Positions 1 through 6,036 of a stretch of DNA of 6,650 nt are shown piece by piece (the stretch's first letter is position 1; every line of letters starts with the position of its first letter). The stretch is from Actinomycetota bacterium (GTDB lineage Bacteria > Actinomycetota > Humimicrobiia > Humimicrobiales > Humimicrobiaceae): positions 166-6,815 of the forward strand of contig PMCC01000039.1 in the NCBI GenBank assembly GCA_003155275.1, given 5' to 3'. The notes under the pieces are model-generated. The model was given only the letters and a program-made list of their open reading frames with translations, had not been told where the DNA came from and did no database searches. A program made the translations under genes and the position numbers.

Positions 1-560
1 GTGATATCATTAAGTTTCAAGGCAAGTAATATGTTATTATTGCGTATATAGTCCAGATCCAATGAAGAATATCCTTCCGGGACATCTTTTGTATGGAAGA
101 TAATTATTTTTGCTTCTGGTTTGACCTTGGCATCATTAAGAATTGAATTTATCTGCGGGCCGGTCCATTTGGCTGTGAAATTCCATCCTTCTACGCAGTT
201 AAATAGCATAAGCCATGATTCTTGGGGGTATGCCAGCAGTTGTTCATAGGTCAGCGTCAAAGGATTTTCAACAAGGCCATCAACAATAAGTTTGTAAGTT
301 CCTCTGTCAATATTTTGCGTGCCTGCAAGGGCATTGTTGTCCTGCTGACTTATTGGGGTAAGTTTTACACCCTGAAACTCAGTGGCTTCTATCTCTTCTG
401 CTGCTGACCCTGGTGGTTCCGTTGCGGATACCAGAGACGTTGAAGTTGCTGAAGATGCCGAAGCTGAAGAAGAAACAGGAATATTGCATCCAGTAAATAA
501 TATTATAATAAACATTAAAATAGCAGAAACGAAAATAGAGATCGGTTTAAATTCTTTAAT
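1..560 (-). CDS. Molybdopterin-dependent oxidoreductase, sulfite oxidase/MsrP-like, lipoprotein (partial, 3' end off window)
   Basis: The visible 186 codons encode a lipoprotein signal, a linker and the start of an oxidoreductase molybdopterin-binding domain (PF00174 type). Residues 1-25 have lysines at 2 and 5, a hydrophobic stretch at 7-22 and a lipobox LFTGC with Cys25. Residues 29-60 are a Ser/Ala/Thr-rich linker. The domain follows from about residue 85 (YKLIVDGLVENPLTL). LFNCVEGW at 119-126 matches the family's Mo-ligand cysteine segment (Cys122), then KWTGPQI and EGYSSLDLDY. By family it should carry Moco and reduce or oxidise a small S- or N-oxide type substrate outside the membrane; the substrate is not deducible. 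The start chosen is ATT at 560-558, seven bases after GGAGG. The only in-frame ATG nearby (515-513) lacks a Shine-Dalgarno site and would leave a signal too short and uncharged. The upstream stop overlaps the ribosome site, so the gene is coupled to the membrane protein before it. No twin-arginine motif is present. Confidence 0.85.
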   Translation of the reverse strand, partial: MKEFKPISIFVSAILMFIIILFTGCNIPVSSSASASSATSTSLVSATEPPGSAAEEIEATEFQGVKLTPISQQDNNALAGTQNIDRGTYKLIVDGLVENPLTLTYEQLLAYPQESWLMLFNCVEGWNFTAKWTGPQINSILNDAKVKPEAKIIIFHTKDVPEGYSSLDLDYIRNNNILLALKLNDI

Positions 561-567
561 CTTAAAA

Positions 568-572
568 CCTCC
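568..572 (-). promoter_or_regulatory. Strong Shine-Dalgarno site GGAGG that defines an ATT start
   Basis: GGAGG lies on the minus strand, its first G being the last base of the TAG stop of the upstream membrane gene. Seven bases follow (TTTTAAG) and then ATT at 560-558, in frame with the lipoprotein signal. No ATG, GTG or TTG occurs in frame within normal spacing. The site therefore decides an unusual start codon, unless one base of the sequence is wrong. Confidence 0.75.
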
Positions 573-904
573 TAAATCCAGAATTCCATATAAATAACTA
601 TAAAAGTAAACAACAACCCTGCAAATATCAGAATACCATCAATTATGCGTATTCTTTGTGGAATTTTTCGATAAATCAATAATCTTATGTTTATAAATAG
701 ATGGCCTAAAAAGAATATTGCAAGCGGGATATTTGTAAACCTGTGTATATAGTTTGCGAGCCTGCGATCAATAAGCCCAAATGTTACTTTATATATAATC
801 TCAGTACGTGTAATACCCCATCCAGAAAAAACAAGAATAACTGCTGTTGCAAGAAGCAGCCAGGCACATATTCTCGATAGAAATTTTAACCTTTGAATAG
901 CCAT
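572..904 (-). CDS. Small three-helix membrane protein, cytochrome b-like with H-X13-H
   Basis: Numbering is from the first possible ATG at 940-938. There are three hydrophobic segments at about 24-44, 63-88 and 99-119. The second carries His66 and His80, thirteen residues apart, in YIHRFTNIPLAIFFLGH. This is the spacing of bis-heme helices in cytochrome b. A WGITR turn after helix 1 and basic residues around the loops recall cytochrome b561/DUF4405-type heme anchors. I infer a heme-b membrane subunit that passes electrons between quinol and the molybdopterin lipoprotein encoded right after it, whose ribosome site overlaps this gene's stop. I prefer the start at 904-902 (residue 13) because AAAGG (912-916) sits seven bases before it. 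The upstream ATG at 940 has no clear ribosome site but would add only 12 hydrophilic residues. It is shorter than known MsrQ proteins. Family assignment is tentative; the membrane topology is clear. Confidence 0.8.
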   Translation of the reverse strand: MAIQRLKFLSRICAWLLLATAVILVFSGWGITRTEIIYKVTFGLIDRRLANYIHRFTNIPLAIFFLGHLFINIRLLIYRKIPQRIRIIDGILIFAGLLFTFIVIYMEFWI

Positions 905-940
905 AGGATTGCCTTTGTCACCTGGAATTGGTTTTTGCAT

Positions 941-1108
941 GGAATTCTATTTTATTATTCAAATCGATTCTAATAAATTAAAATATAGCTTTGAAAAAGT
1001 CAATGAGAACAGCAGTCCTATCATTTTATTTTTATCTATATTCTATGAACTATAGTTAACCGGGCCCGTAGCCTTAGGCAACAAGCCCAAAACGTTACAG
1101 TCTCTTTT
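941..1108. other. Intergenic region between the two small membrane-protein genes
   Basis: These 168 bases separate two genes that otherwise look like one unit. The left half is plain AT-rich sequence. On the minus strand it contains a TTGACT that could be a -35 element, but I find no well-spaced -10. The right half holds a GC-rich palindrome cluster (1048-1079), listed separately. No convincing gene is present; a 21-codon frame at 959-1024 has no ribosome site. Confidence 0.6.
1048..1079. repeat. Cluster of adjacent short palindromes
   Basis: Three nearly contiguous palindromes stand out in AT-rich surroundings: AACTATAGTT (1048-1057, perfect), CGGGCCCG (1061-1068, perfect) and GCCTTAGGC (1071-1079, one central base). 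GTTAAC (1055-1060) bridges the first two. They lie between the two small membrane-protein genes. They could be regulator binding sites or RNA structure. There is no U-run after them on the minus strand, so they are not an ordinary terminator for the gene upstream. Confidence 0.5.
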
Positions 1109-1312
1109 TTAAAATAATTTATGTATAAAAAAATTATAGGCAAGAAGCGCATGAATAACAGCAAAGCATATTCCTGATATTGCAAGAATCCTGTGTGTGA
1201 TATATAGTTTGCGCTTTCCCGTCTTACTTTTTCTTATGGCCATCGCAATTATCAAGGCACTGACTAATAATACAAAGGTCAACGTAGCCATGATTATGAT
1301 AATTATTACCAT
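1109..1312 (-). CDS. Very small two-helix membrane protein with H-X13-H, putative heme-b subunit
   Basis: This 67-residue protein is almost entirely membrane-embedded. Helix 1 covers residues 1-26 and begins with an isoleucine run. A basic loop (RKSKTGKRK, 27-35) marks the cytoplasmic side. Helix 2 covers about 41-62. His40 and His54 form an H-X13-H pair in THRILAISGICFAVIH, and a third histidine sits at 64. The same histidine spacing occurs in the next gene of the set, so I infer that both bind heme b, alone or together. The start is ATG at 1312-1310, seven bases after AAGGA (1320-1324). It is the first gene after the repeat-rich region 1313-1448 and is followed by 168 non-coding bases. I do not recognise a named family; the length is far below that of usual cytochrome b561 proteins, and it could also be a structural subunit without heme. 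Confidence 0.75.
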   Translation of the reverse strand: MVIIIIIMATLTFVLLVSALIIAMAIRKSKTGKRKLYITHRILAISGICFAVIHALLAYNFFIHKLF

Positions 1313-1448
1313 TATTAATTCCTTTTTACCCTGGTTCCGGTTATTTTATGTTTGATTATTTATGTCCGGTTTTTCCATCCTGATATTTCCATCCGGTTAA
1401 TTTAACCCTGTTTACCATTTATGGATATTTATAATTATTTTTTTAAAA
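1313..1448 (-). promoter_or_regulatory. Repeat-rich leader before the molybdoenzyme gene set
   Basis: This gap after the diguanylate cyclase gene contains three CCGGTT motifs (plus-strand 1337-1342, 1366-1371, 1393-1398; steps of 29 and 27 bases) and two TTTCCATCC direct repeats (1372-1380, 1386-1394; 14-base step). It also holds a perfect 13-base palindrome (1395-1407) and CCATTTATGG (1417-1426). I see no terminator for the upstream gene. The arrangement suggests a regulator-bound promoter for the downstream minus-strand genes, but no clear -35/-10 pair can be fixed. Confidence 0.45.
1395..1407. promoter_or_regulatory. Operator-like palindrome GGTTAA-T-TTAACC
   Basis: This is a perfect inverted repeat of six-base arms around one central T, about 85 bases before the start of the 67-residue membrane-protein gene. 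It overlaps one of the three CCGGTT repeats. No U-run follows on either strand, so a protein-binding site fits better than a terminator. The regulator is unknown. Confidence 0.4.
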
Positions 1449-3806
1449 CTAAATAAATTTTTCAGCTTTTTTTGGAATGTAGAACTTATAATTATTCCGC
1501 CCGCTTGCCTTAACGTCATATAAGGCAAGGTCGGCATTCTTTAACAGCATACTGCTGTCCTGGCCGTCCTGGGGGTATAAGGAAATGCCCATGCTTAATG
1601 TAATTGATAATTTCCTGCCGCCAAGCAGTATTTTCGCCTTGAAGAAATCAATAATCTTTTTGGCGATTATTTCCACATCGGCTTTATTGCCTATTTCCGG
1701 CAGCAGCAGCAAAAACTCATCTCCGCCAAACCGGGCGATTGTATCACTTTTTCGCAGCAGTTCACTTATCTTCAAACCTACATGCGTTATAAGCTTGTCG
1801 CCGATGTCATGTCCGTGGGTGTCATTGATTTTTTTAAATTTATCTATATCGATTATTACCATCGCAAACATTTTTTTATGGCGCATAGAAATTGAGATGG
1901 TCTGTTCAAAACGGTCATTAAATAAAAGCCTGTTTGGAAGATTTGTCAGCGGATCCCTGAAAGCCATTTTCCTTATTTCTTCCTCCAGCCTTTTCCTGAT
2001 TGAAATATCAGTAAAAGTGCCTATCATCCTCAAAGGTTTGCCCTCTGCATCCCATCTTATTACTTTTCCCCTATCAAGGGCCCACATATACGTCCTGTCT
2101 TTTTTTCGTATCCTGTATTCTGCTGTATAATACGGAGTCTCTGCTCTTAGGTGCCTGTTTATATTATCCATAACATTCTGCACATCATCGGGGTTGATCC
2201 TTTCCTTAAATTCAGAAAACTTATTATTAAATTCGGCATCATCGAAACCCATGATTTCCTTAAGCGTTTTTGAATAAAAAACTTCATTTGTCTCGAAGTT
2301 CCAATCCCACACGCCGTCACCGCTTCCCTCAAGAGCGAATTCCCATCTTTCTTCAAGTTCCCTCAGTTTTTCCTCTTCTTTTTTTCTTGTCGTAATGTCG
2401 ACCAGGATACTTCTAATGCCGGAAAAACCCCCTCCATCATCAAATATTGCAACAGATGAAATAAGGACCGGAAAAATCGTGCCATCCTTTTTTATGGCCG
2501 CAAATTCAGAGCTTTCTGCTTTTCCTCCCATTGCCAAATCACTGAATTTATTTTTTGCCTTTAAAAAATCCGCAGGAGTAAGGATCTCGTCAATGTAAAG
2601 CCCATTTTGCAGATCTGCTTCATTATACCCAATGACTTCAAAAAACGACTGGTTTACAAAAACCATACGGTTGTTTTTATCTGTTTCTATTACTATTTCA
2701 GGCAAAAGCTGAACCAGGTCCTTAAATCTTTTTTCACTTCTTAATATATCATTTTCATTTATTTTCAGGTCCCTCAGCATCCTGTTTATGCTGACTGCAA
2801 GCTTGGCAACCTCGTCCCTTCCCTTAAAAGGGATGTTTATGTTTAAGTCTTTTGCCCTGCCTATTTCTTCAGCTTTTAAACTCAGCGAAAGCATCTTTGA
2901 GAATACAAATTTTTCCATAATAAAAAATAAAGACAGGCAGCTTACAAGGCCTATAAGCGTTACCACAATAAAGAAAGTATAGATATTGTTTATTCCTTCT
3001 GTAAAAGTGTCTCTGGGAGATACGACTTTAAGAAGCAGGAGCGGGTTTGAATCGATATCCCTTATTACTGTAAATCCCTCTATTTCCTTGGAACTCTTAT
3101 AATTTATCTCATAGCTGCTTCCACCGAGAAGCTTTTTTAAGATTTCTTTATAATCATTCTGCGTACTGATTTCATTAATATTTAGGAAAAACACCGGGTT
3201 TCTCAGTTCATTTCCTATCGAAGTGACAATGCTGCTATCCAGTATCTGGCCCAATATCATCGTGCCTGCCGGGGAAGCGGCGCCTGAATCATTCTGCAAT
3301 ACCGGTTTTGATATAAATATATAAGGGTTGCCATCAAGAAGGATAATTCCTGAAAGCCCGTTTCTTATATTATTTTTCCCTGTAAGATATTTGTTATTTG
3401 ACAAAAGAGTTTTTGAGTTTTCCGAAAGGCTGTCTGTATGCCATCCGTCTTTATCATTTAAGATAGAAAACTTAATATTGCTGTTGTTGTCTATTAAAGC
3501 AAAAAAATCAATTTGCAGCTCTTTCAAAAGTACCGGAGAAATATTACGGCTGACATAAGCATCATTATTTCCCTGCATAAAGTCATATGCATCATTTGAG
3601 ATTGACAAGTTTGCGGCAACCCTGTCAGCAGAATCGATGTTTTTATTGAGTATTTTTACAGCCTGGACGATCCTGTTTGTCAGTTCGATTTTTTCAAGAG
3701 CAATATAATTGCTTAGAACTGAAAACCTAAGGTAGAAAAACAAAGCAATAAGAATGCACACAAAAATTGATGCAACTGCAATTAAAGTTTTTTTACTTAC
3801 ACCCAT
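1449..3806 (-). CDS. Membrane sensor diguanylate cyclase (CHASE4-like, HAMP, PAS, PAS, GGDEF)
   Basis: The 785-residue protein should make cyclic di-GMP from two GTP in response to external and internal signals. Domains in order: transmembrane helix 7-27; extracellular sensor 40-270 resembling CHASE4 (NDAYDFMQGNNDAYV, then DFFALIDNNSNI); transmembrane helix 275-297; HAMP about 298-352; PAS 360-472; PAS 485-603 with a PAC-type end (GTFTDISIRKR); GGDEF 613-785. The catalytic domain is intact: DPLTNLPNR at 618, Asp653 and Asp655 in IDIDKFKKINDTHGHD, and GGDEF at 694-698. The inhibitory RxxD site (RKSD, 685-688) stands five residues before GGDEF, so product inhibition is likely. There is no EAL domain. 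The start at 3806 has no clear Shine-Dalgarno site, but a TATAAT lies just upstream. It is transcribed toward the molybdoenzyme genes and divergently from the Nif3 operon. The ligand is unknown. Confidence 0.93.
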   Translation of the reverse strand: MGVSKKTLIAVASIFVCILIALFFYLRFSVLSNYIALEKIELTNRIVQAVKILNKNIDSADRVAANLSISNDAYDFMQGNNDAYVSRNISPVLLKELQIDFFALIDNNSNIKFSILNDKDGWHTDSLSENSKTLLSNNKYLTGKNNIRNGLSGIILLDGNPYIFISKPVLQNDSGAASPAGTMILGQILDSSIVTSIGNELRNPVFFLNINEISTQNDYKEILKKLLGGSSYEINYKSSKEIEGFTVIRDIDSNPLLLLKVVSPRDTFTEGINNIYTFFIVVTLIGLVSCLSLFFIMEKFVFSKMLSLSLKAEEIGRAKDLNINIPFKGRDEVAKLAVSINRMLRDLKINENDILRSEKRFKDLVQLLPEIVIETDKNNRMVFVNQSFFEVIGYNEADLQNGLYIDEILTPADFLKAKNKFSDLAMGGKAESSEFAAIKKDGTIFPVLISSVAIFDDGGGFSGIRSILVDITTRKKEEEKLRELEERWEFALEGSGDGVWDWNFETNEVFYSKTLKEIMGFDDAEFNNKFSEFKERINPDDVQNVMDNINRHLRAETPYYTAEYRIRKKDRTYMWALDRGKVIRWDAEGKPLRMIGTFTDISIRKRLEEEIRKMAFRDPLTNLPNRLLFNDRFEQTISISMRHKKMFAMVIIDIDKFKKINDTHGHDIGDKLITHVGLKISELLRKSDTIARFGGDEFLLLLPEIGNKADVEIIAKKIIDFFKAKILLGGRKLSITLSMGISLYPQDGQDSSMLLKNADLALYDVKASGRNNYKFYIPKKAEKFI

Positions 3807-3823
3807 TATTTTTTTCTGTTATT

Positions 3824-3829
3824 ATTATA
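3824..3829 (-). promoter_or_regulatory. Candidate -10 element TATAAT of the diguanylate cyclase gene
   Basis: A perfect TATAAT on the minus strand ends 17 bases before the ATG. The place for a -35 box at 17-base spacing holds only T's, and the better TTTACA is just nine bases away. If this -10 is used, the leader would be about 10 bases long with no ribosome site, so translation would be close to leaderless. In such AT-rich sequence a chance match is quite possible. Confidence 0.35.
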
Positions 3830-3886
3830 TGAAATATTTGTAAATAAAAAAAATAAATACCGGCATTTTTAATTGCCTGAAGCAAT

Positions 3887-4762
3887 ATGGTACTTTCTGA
3901 AATAATAAAAATTTTAGACACACTTTTTAGAAAAGAACTTGCATTTGAAGGTGATAACTGCGGATTTCTCATTGGCACGGTTCATAAGGATGTAAAAAAA
4001 ATACTTATTGCCCTTGACGCCACAGATGAAGTAATTGATGAAGCAATTAAAATGAAGGCCGGTCTTTTACTTGTCCATCACCCCCTGATTTATGAACCCT
4101 TAAAAAACATAACATCACAGGAAAAAATACAATCAAAAATATTAAAGCTTATAGAAAACGGGATCGCTGTTTATGCCGCGCATACGAATTACGATATGAT
4201 GCCCGGAGGGCTAAACCAGCTGTTTGCTGAAAAAATAGGTCTTAAAGATATTGGGTTACTTGAGCCCGTGCACAGCAAGGATAATCCGGAAAACGAGTTT
4301 GCCGGCGCCGGTATCGGAAGGGTTGGGAACCTTGCAAGTGAAAAAACTCTAAAAGACTTCTTTGAAGAATTAAAAAAAAGGCTGGATCTTGAAAGCTTCC
4401 AATGGCTCTCAGATAACCATGCTTCTGATATTAAAAGAACAATAAAAAGGGTAGCTGTCATTAGTGGTGGAGCAAATTCAAGCGCTGGCTACCTGTCGTC
4501 ACCCGGGTTTCTCTCAGATGCCGGCGGCAAGGCGGCAGATGCTGTAATAGTCGGAGAGCTTAAGTATTCAAATGCCATAAAGATTGCAGAAAGCGGCATA
4601 ATAGTTATTGCGGTTGGGCATGCAGAAAGTGAGAAACTGGCAATCGACGGCATGTCTGAAATGATAAAGAACTTTTTAGAGAACAATAATAATATAAATA
4701 ATGATATCGATATCCTGAAAAGCAAATCAGGCTATTTACCCTGGAGGTATTATTTTGAGTGA
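3887..4762 (+). CDS. Nif3-like dinuclear metal-center protein (YbgI/YqfO family)
   Basis: The 291-residue protein shows the Nif3 metal-site motifs: VHHPLIYEPLKNI (His64, His65), AHTNYDMMPGGLNQ (His99, Asp103) and VGELKYSNA followed by GHAESE (Glu224, His245, Glu249). Known members form toroidal hexamers with two metal ions per subunit. Their reaction is unsettled despite the label GTP cyclohydrolase 1 type 2 homolog. The length fits the short form with a reduced central insert, compared with about 370 residues for the long Bacillus form. The start is fixed by an in-frame TGA twelve bases upstream, although the ribosome site is weak. It is the first gene of a four-gene plus-strand cluster, and its last codons overlap the next start by 8 bases. 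The linkage to a zinc-ribbon protein and RNase HI is conserved in mycobacteria. Confidence 0.93.
   Translation: MVLSEIIKILDTLFRKELAFEGDNCGFLIGTVHKDVKKILIALDATDEVIDEAIKMKAGLLLVHHPLIYEPLKNITSQEKIQSKILKLIENGIAVYAAHTNYDMMPGGLNQLFAEKIGLKDIGLLEPVHSKDNPENEFAGAGIGRVGNLASEKTLKDFFEELKKRLDLESFQWLSDNHASDIKRTIKRVAVISGGANSSAGYLSSPGFLSDAGGKAADAVIVGELKYSNAIKIAESGIIVIAVGHAESEKLAIDGMSEMIKNFLENNNNINNDIDILKSKSGYLPWRYYFE
4743..4747 (+). promoter_or_regulatory. Shine-Dalgarno site GGAGG for a TTG start inside the Nif3 gene
   Basis: GGAGG lies within the final Nif3 codons, seven bases before TTG at 4755-4757. The stop of Nif3 (4760-4762) falls inside the next reading frame, giving an 8-base overlap typical of translational coupling. 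The site settles TTG as the start of the zinc-ribbon gene. Confidence 0.8.
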
Positions 4763-5519
4763 AAATAAGTATGACCTGATAAACCTGGTGGAATTGCAGC
4801 TTTTAGAGAAAAACATAATCCGTAAAGTAAATGAAATAAGCCTGCTGAAGAAAAGCGGGAAACTGCAAAAACTGGAGGCAGAATTTGGCGAGATTTCCGC
4901 CATTCATGAATCCATGTCCAGGGATTATCTGGATTTAGAACATGAAAAGAAAAAACTGGAAGACAGTATTTCATTGAATAATGAAAAAATAAAAAAGCAT
5001 GAAGCAAAATTATTCAGCGGAACTATAACATCCTCAAAAGAACTGGTAAATTTCCAGGAAGAGATAAAGCAGTCAAAGCTTAACAATGACGGGCTTGAGA
5101 TCAAAGAGATTGAGCTTATGATTAAGATTGACGAATATAGGCCAAAGTTAAAACAAGCAGAAATAAAAAAGCAGGCCTATTCAAAGGATATTGAATCCTT
5201 AAAAATGGAGATAGGCATAAAGGTAAAAGATATTGAAGGAAGGCTTGCAGTACTTAGGGAAAGGCGAAAAGCTGCCATATCAAAGATTCCAAAAGAAGTT
5301 TGCGCCCGGTACGACGAGGTAAAAGCAAAGAAAGGTGGAATAGGTGTTGCAGTTTTGAAAAACAGGGTATGCGATGTATGCAGGATGGAGATATCATCAG
5401 GGGAGGCTGAGAGGATACAGGATCCAGAAGTTATCCATAAATGTCCGGAATGCAAAAGGATGCTGATAATAAGCAATGAAAGCATAGAAAACCTTAAGGC
5501 CGAGATTGATGAAATGTAA
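4755..5519 (+). CDS. C4-type zinc-ribbon coiled-coil protein (COG1579, zf-RING_7/DUF164)
   Basis: The 254-residue protein has a long antiparallel coiled coil (about 8-180, rich in Lys, Glu and Leu) and a C-terminal zinc ribbon. The ribbon cysteines are Cys206, Cys209, Cys230 and Cys233 in CDVC and CPEC. The hairpin turn contains LFSGTITSSKEL (86-97), a signature of this family. Relatives include Helicobacter FlgZ (HP0958) and chlamydial CdsZ/CT398, which bind secretion or sigma-factor partners. In other bacteria the role is unknown, and nucleic-acid binding has only been predicted. It starts at TTG, with a strong ribosome site in the end of Nif3, and is 17 bases from the RNase HI gene. The Nif3 and RNase HI neighbours match Rv2229c of mycobacteria. 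A role near RNA or RNA-DNA hybrids is an inference from context only. Confidence 0.9.
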   Translation: MSENKYDLINLVELQLLEKNIIRKVNEISLLKKSGKLQKLEAEFGEISAIHESMSRDYLDLEHEKKKLEDSISLNNEKIKKHEAKLFSGTITSSKELVNFQEEIKQSKLNNDGLEIKEIELMIKIDEYRPKLKQAEIKKQAYSKDIESLKMEIGIKVKDIEGRLAVLRERRKAAISKIPKEVCARYDEVKAKKGGIGVAVLKNRVCDVCRMEISSGEAERIQDPEVIHKCPECKRMLIISNESIENLKAEIDEM

Positions 5520-5536
5520 AAATCAGGGTTAATTTT

Positions 5537-6031
5537 ATGGATTTAAACTTTGAGTATTTGAAAATTTATATAGATGGCGGCTCGCGCGGCAATCCGGGGC
5601 CATCGGCTATCGGGGCTGTCATATTTGACAAGAATGATAATATTGTTGAAGAGATAAGCCTTTTTATCGGTGAAACGACTAATAATATGGCAGAGTATAC
5701 TGCTTTTGATACTGCTCTTGATACTATAAAAAAATACAGAACCAGATATAACGTTAAAAGGATTATGATTTTCACTGACAGCAAGCTGCTATTCAGCCAG
5801 GTCAAAGGATTGTGGAAAATAAAAAATGAGAATATTTTCGAAATCCATAGAAAAATTGTAAAGAAGCTTAAAGAATATGATGTCGTGGACCTGCGCCTCA
5901 TTCCCCGCGAAGAAAATACTGCAGCTGACAGGCTTGTTAACAGGGCGCTGGATTTTAAACTGAAAGGCGCCGGGGGCTCAGGTACACTGCTTGATGGAGA
6001 TACTATAAATTTCGGAACAATAGAAGAGTAG
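5537..6031 (+). CDS. Ribonuclease HI, short type without basic protrusion
   Basis: The 164-residue protein should cleave RNA in RNA-DNA hybrids in the cytoplasm. All four catalytic acidic residues are visible: Asp13 in YIDGGSRGNPGPSAIG, Glu53 in NNMAEY, Asp81 in FTDSKLL and Asp131 in PREENTAADRLVN. The segment after the third motif (VKGLWKIKNENIF) lacks the basic handle of the E. coli enzyme. It looks like the archaeal/Sulfolobus and mycobacterial Rv2228c type. After the core there is a Gly-rich acidic tail (about 143-164) of no known function. The start at 5537 follows a weak AGGG site eight bases away. The gene sits 17 bases after the zinc-ribbon gene and 5 bases before a HAD phosphatase gene. 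In mycobacteria the same RNase is fused to a phosphatase domain of another fold. Confidence 0.93.
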   Translation: MDLNFEYLKIYIDGGSRGNPGPSAIGAVIFDKNDNIVEEISLFIGETTNNMAEYTAFDTALDTIKKYRTRYNVKRIMIFTDSKLLFSQVKGLWKIKNENIFEIHRKIVKKLKEYDVVDLRLIPREENTAADRLVNRALDFKLKGAGGSGTLLDGDTINFGTIEE

Positions 6032-6036
6032 AAAAT

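Noticed and set aside
382..597. Plus-strand open frame with an acidic run (Ala/Glu/Asp-rich)
   Set aside because: It is the complement of the Ser/Ala-rich linker and signal of the molybdoenzyme lipoprotein. The minus-strand reading gives a lipobox and a recognisable catalytic cysteine segment.
959..1024. Minus-strand frame of 21 codons beginning at ATG 1024-1022
   Set aside because: It has no ribosome site and no motif, and it lies in an AT-rich spacer where such frames arise by chance.
1048..1108. Possible rho-independent terminator, GC-rich hairpins followed by TCTCTTTTTT on the plus strand
   Set aside because: The T-run is on the plus strand, but all genes here run on the minus strand, so there is no transcript to end. 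On the minus strand no U-run follows the palindromes.
941..1108. A riboswitch, such as a Moco-type RNA, before the molybdoenzyme genes
   Set aside because: I could not match the conserved core of any riboswitch class that I know, and the element lies between two genes of the set. A covariance-model search would be needed to revive it.
1585..2130. A 181-codon open frame on the plus strand inside the diguanylate cyclase gene
   Set aside because: It is antisense to the GGDEF/PAS region, which carries all family motifs. Its translation is Ser/Leu/Ile-rich without any motif, and it has no convincing ribosome site.
3793..3978. Minus-strand open frame of 61 codons across the divergent intergenic region
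   Set aside because: It overlaps the starts of both the cyclase and the Nif3 genes and has no recognisable motif. The flanking genes are clear family members.
4703..4714. Perfect palindrome GATATCGATATC
   Set aside because: It lies within the coding end of the Nif3 gene (codons for an Asn/Asp/Ile-rich stretch) and is explained by low-complexity codons.
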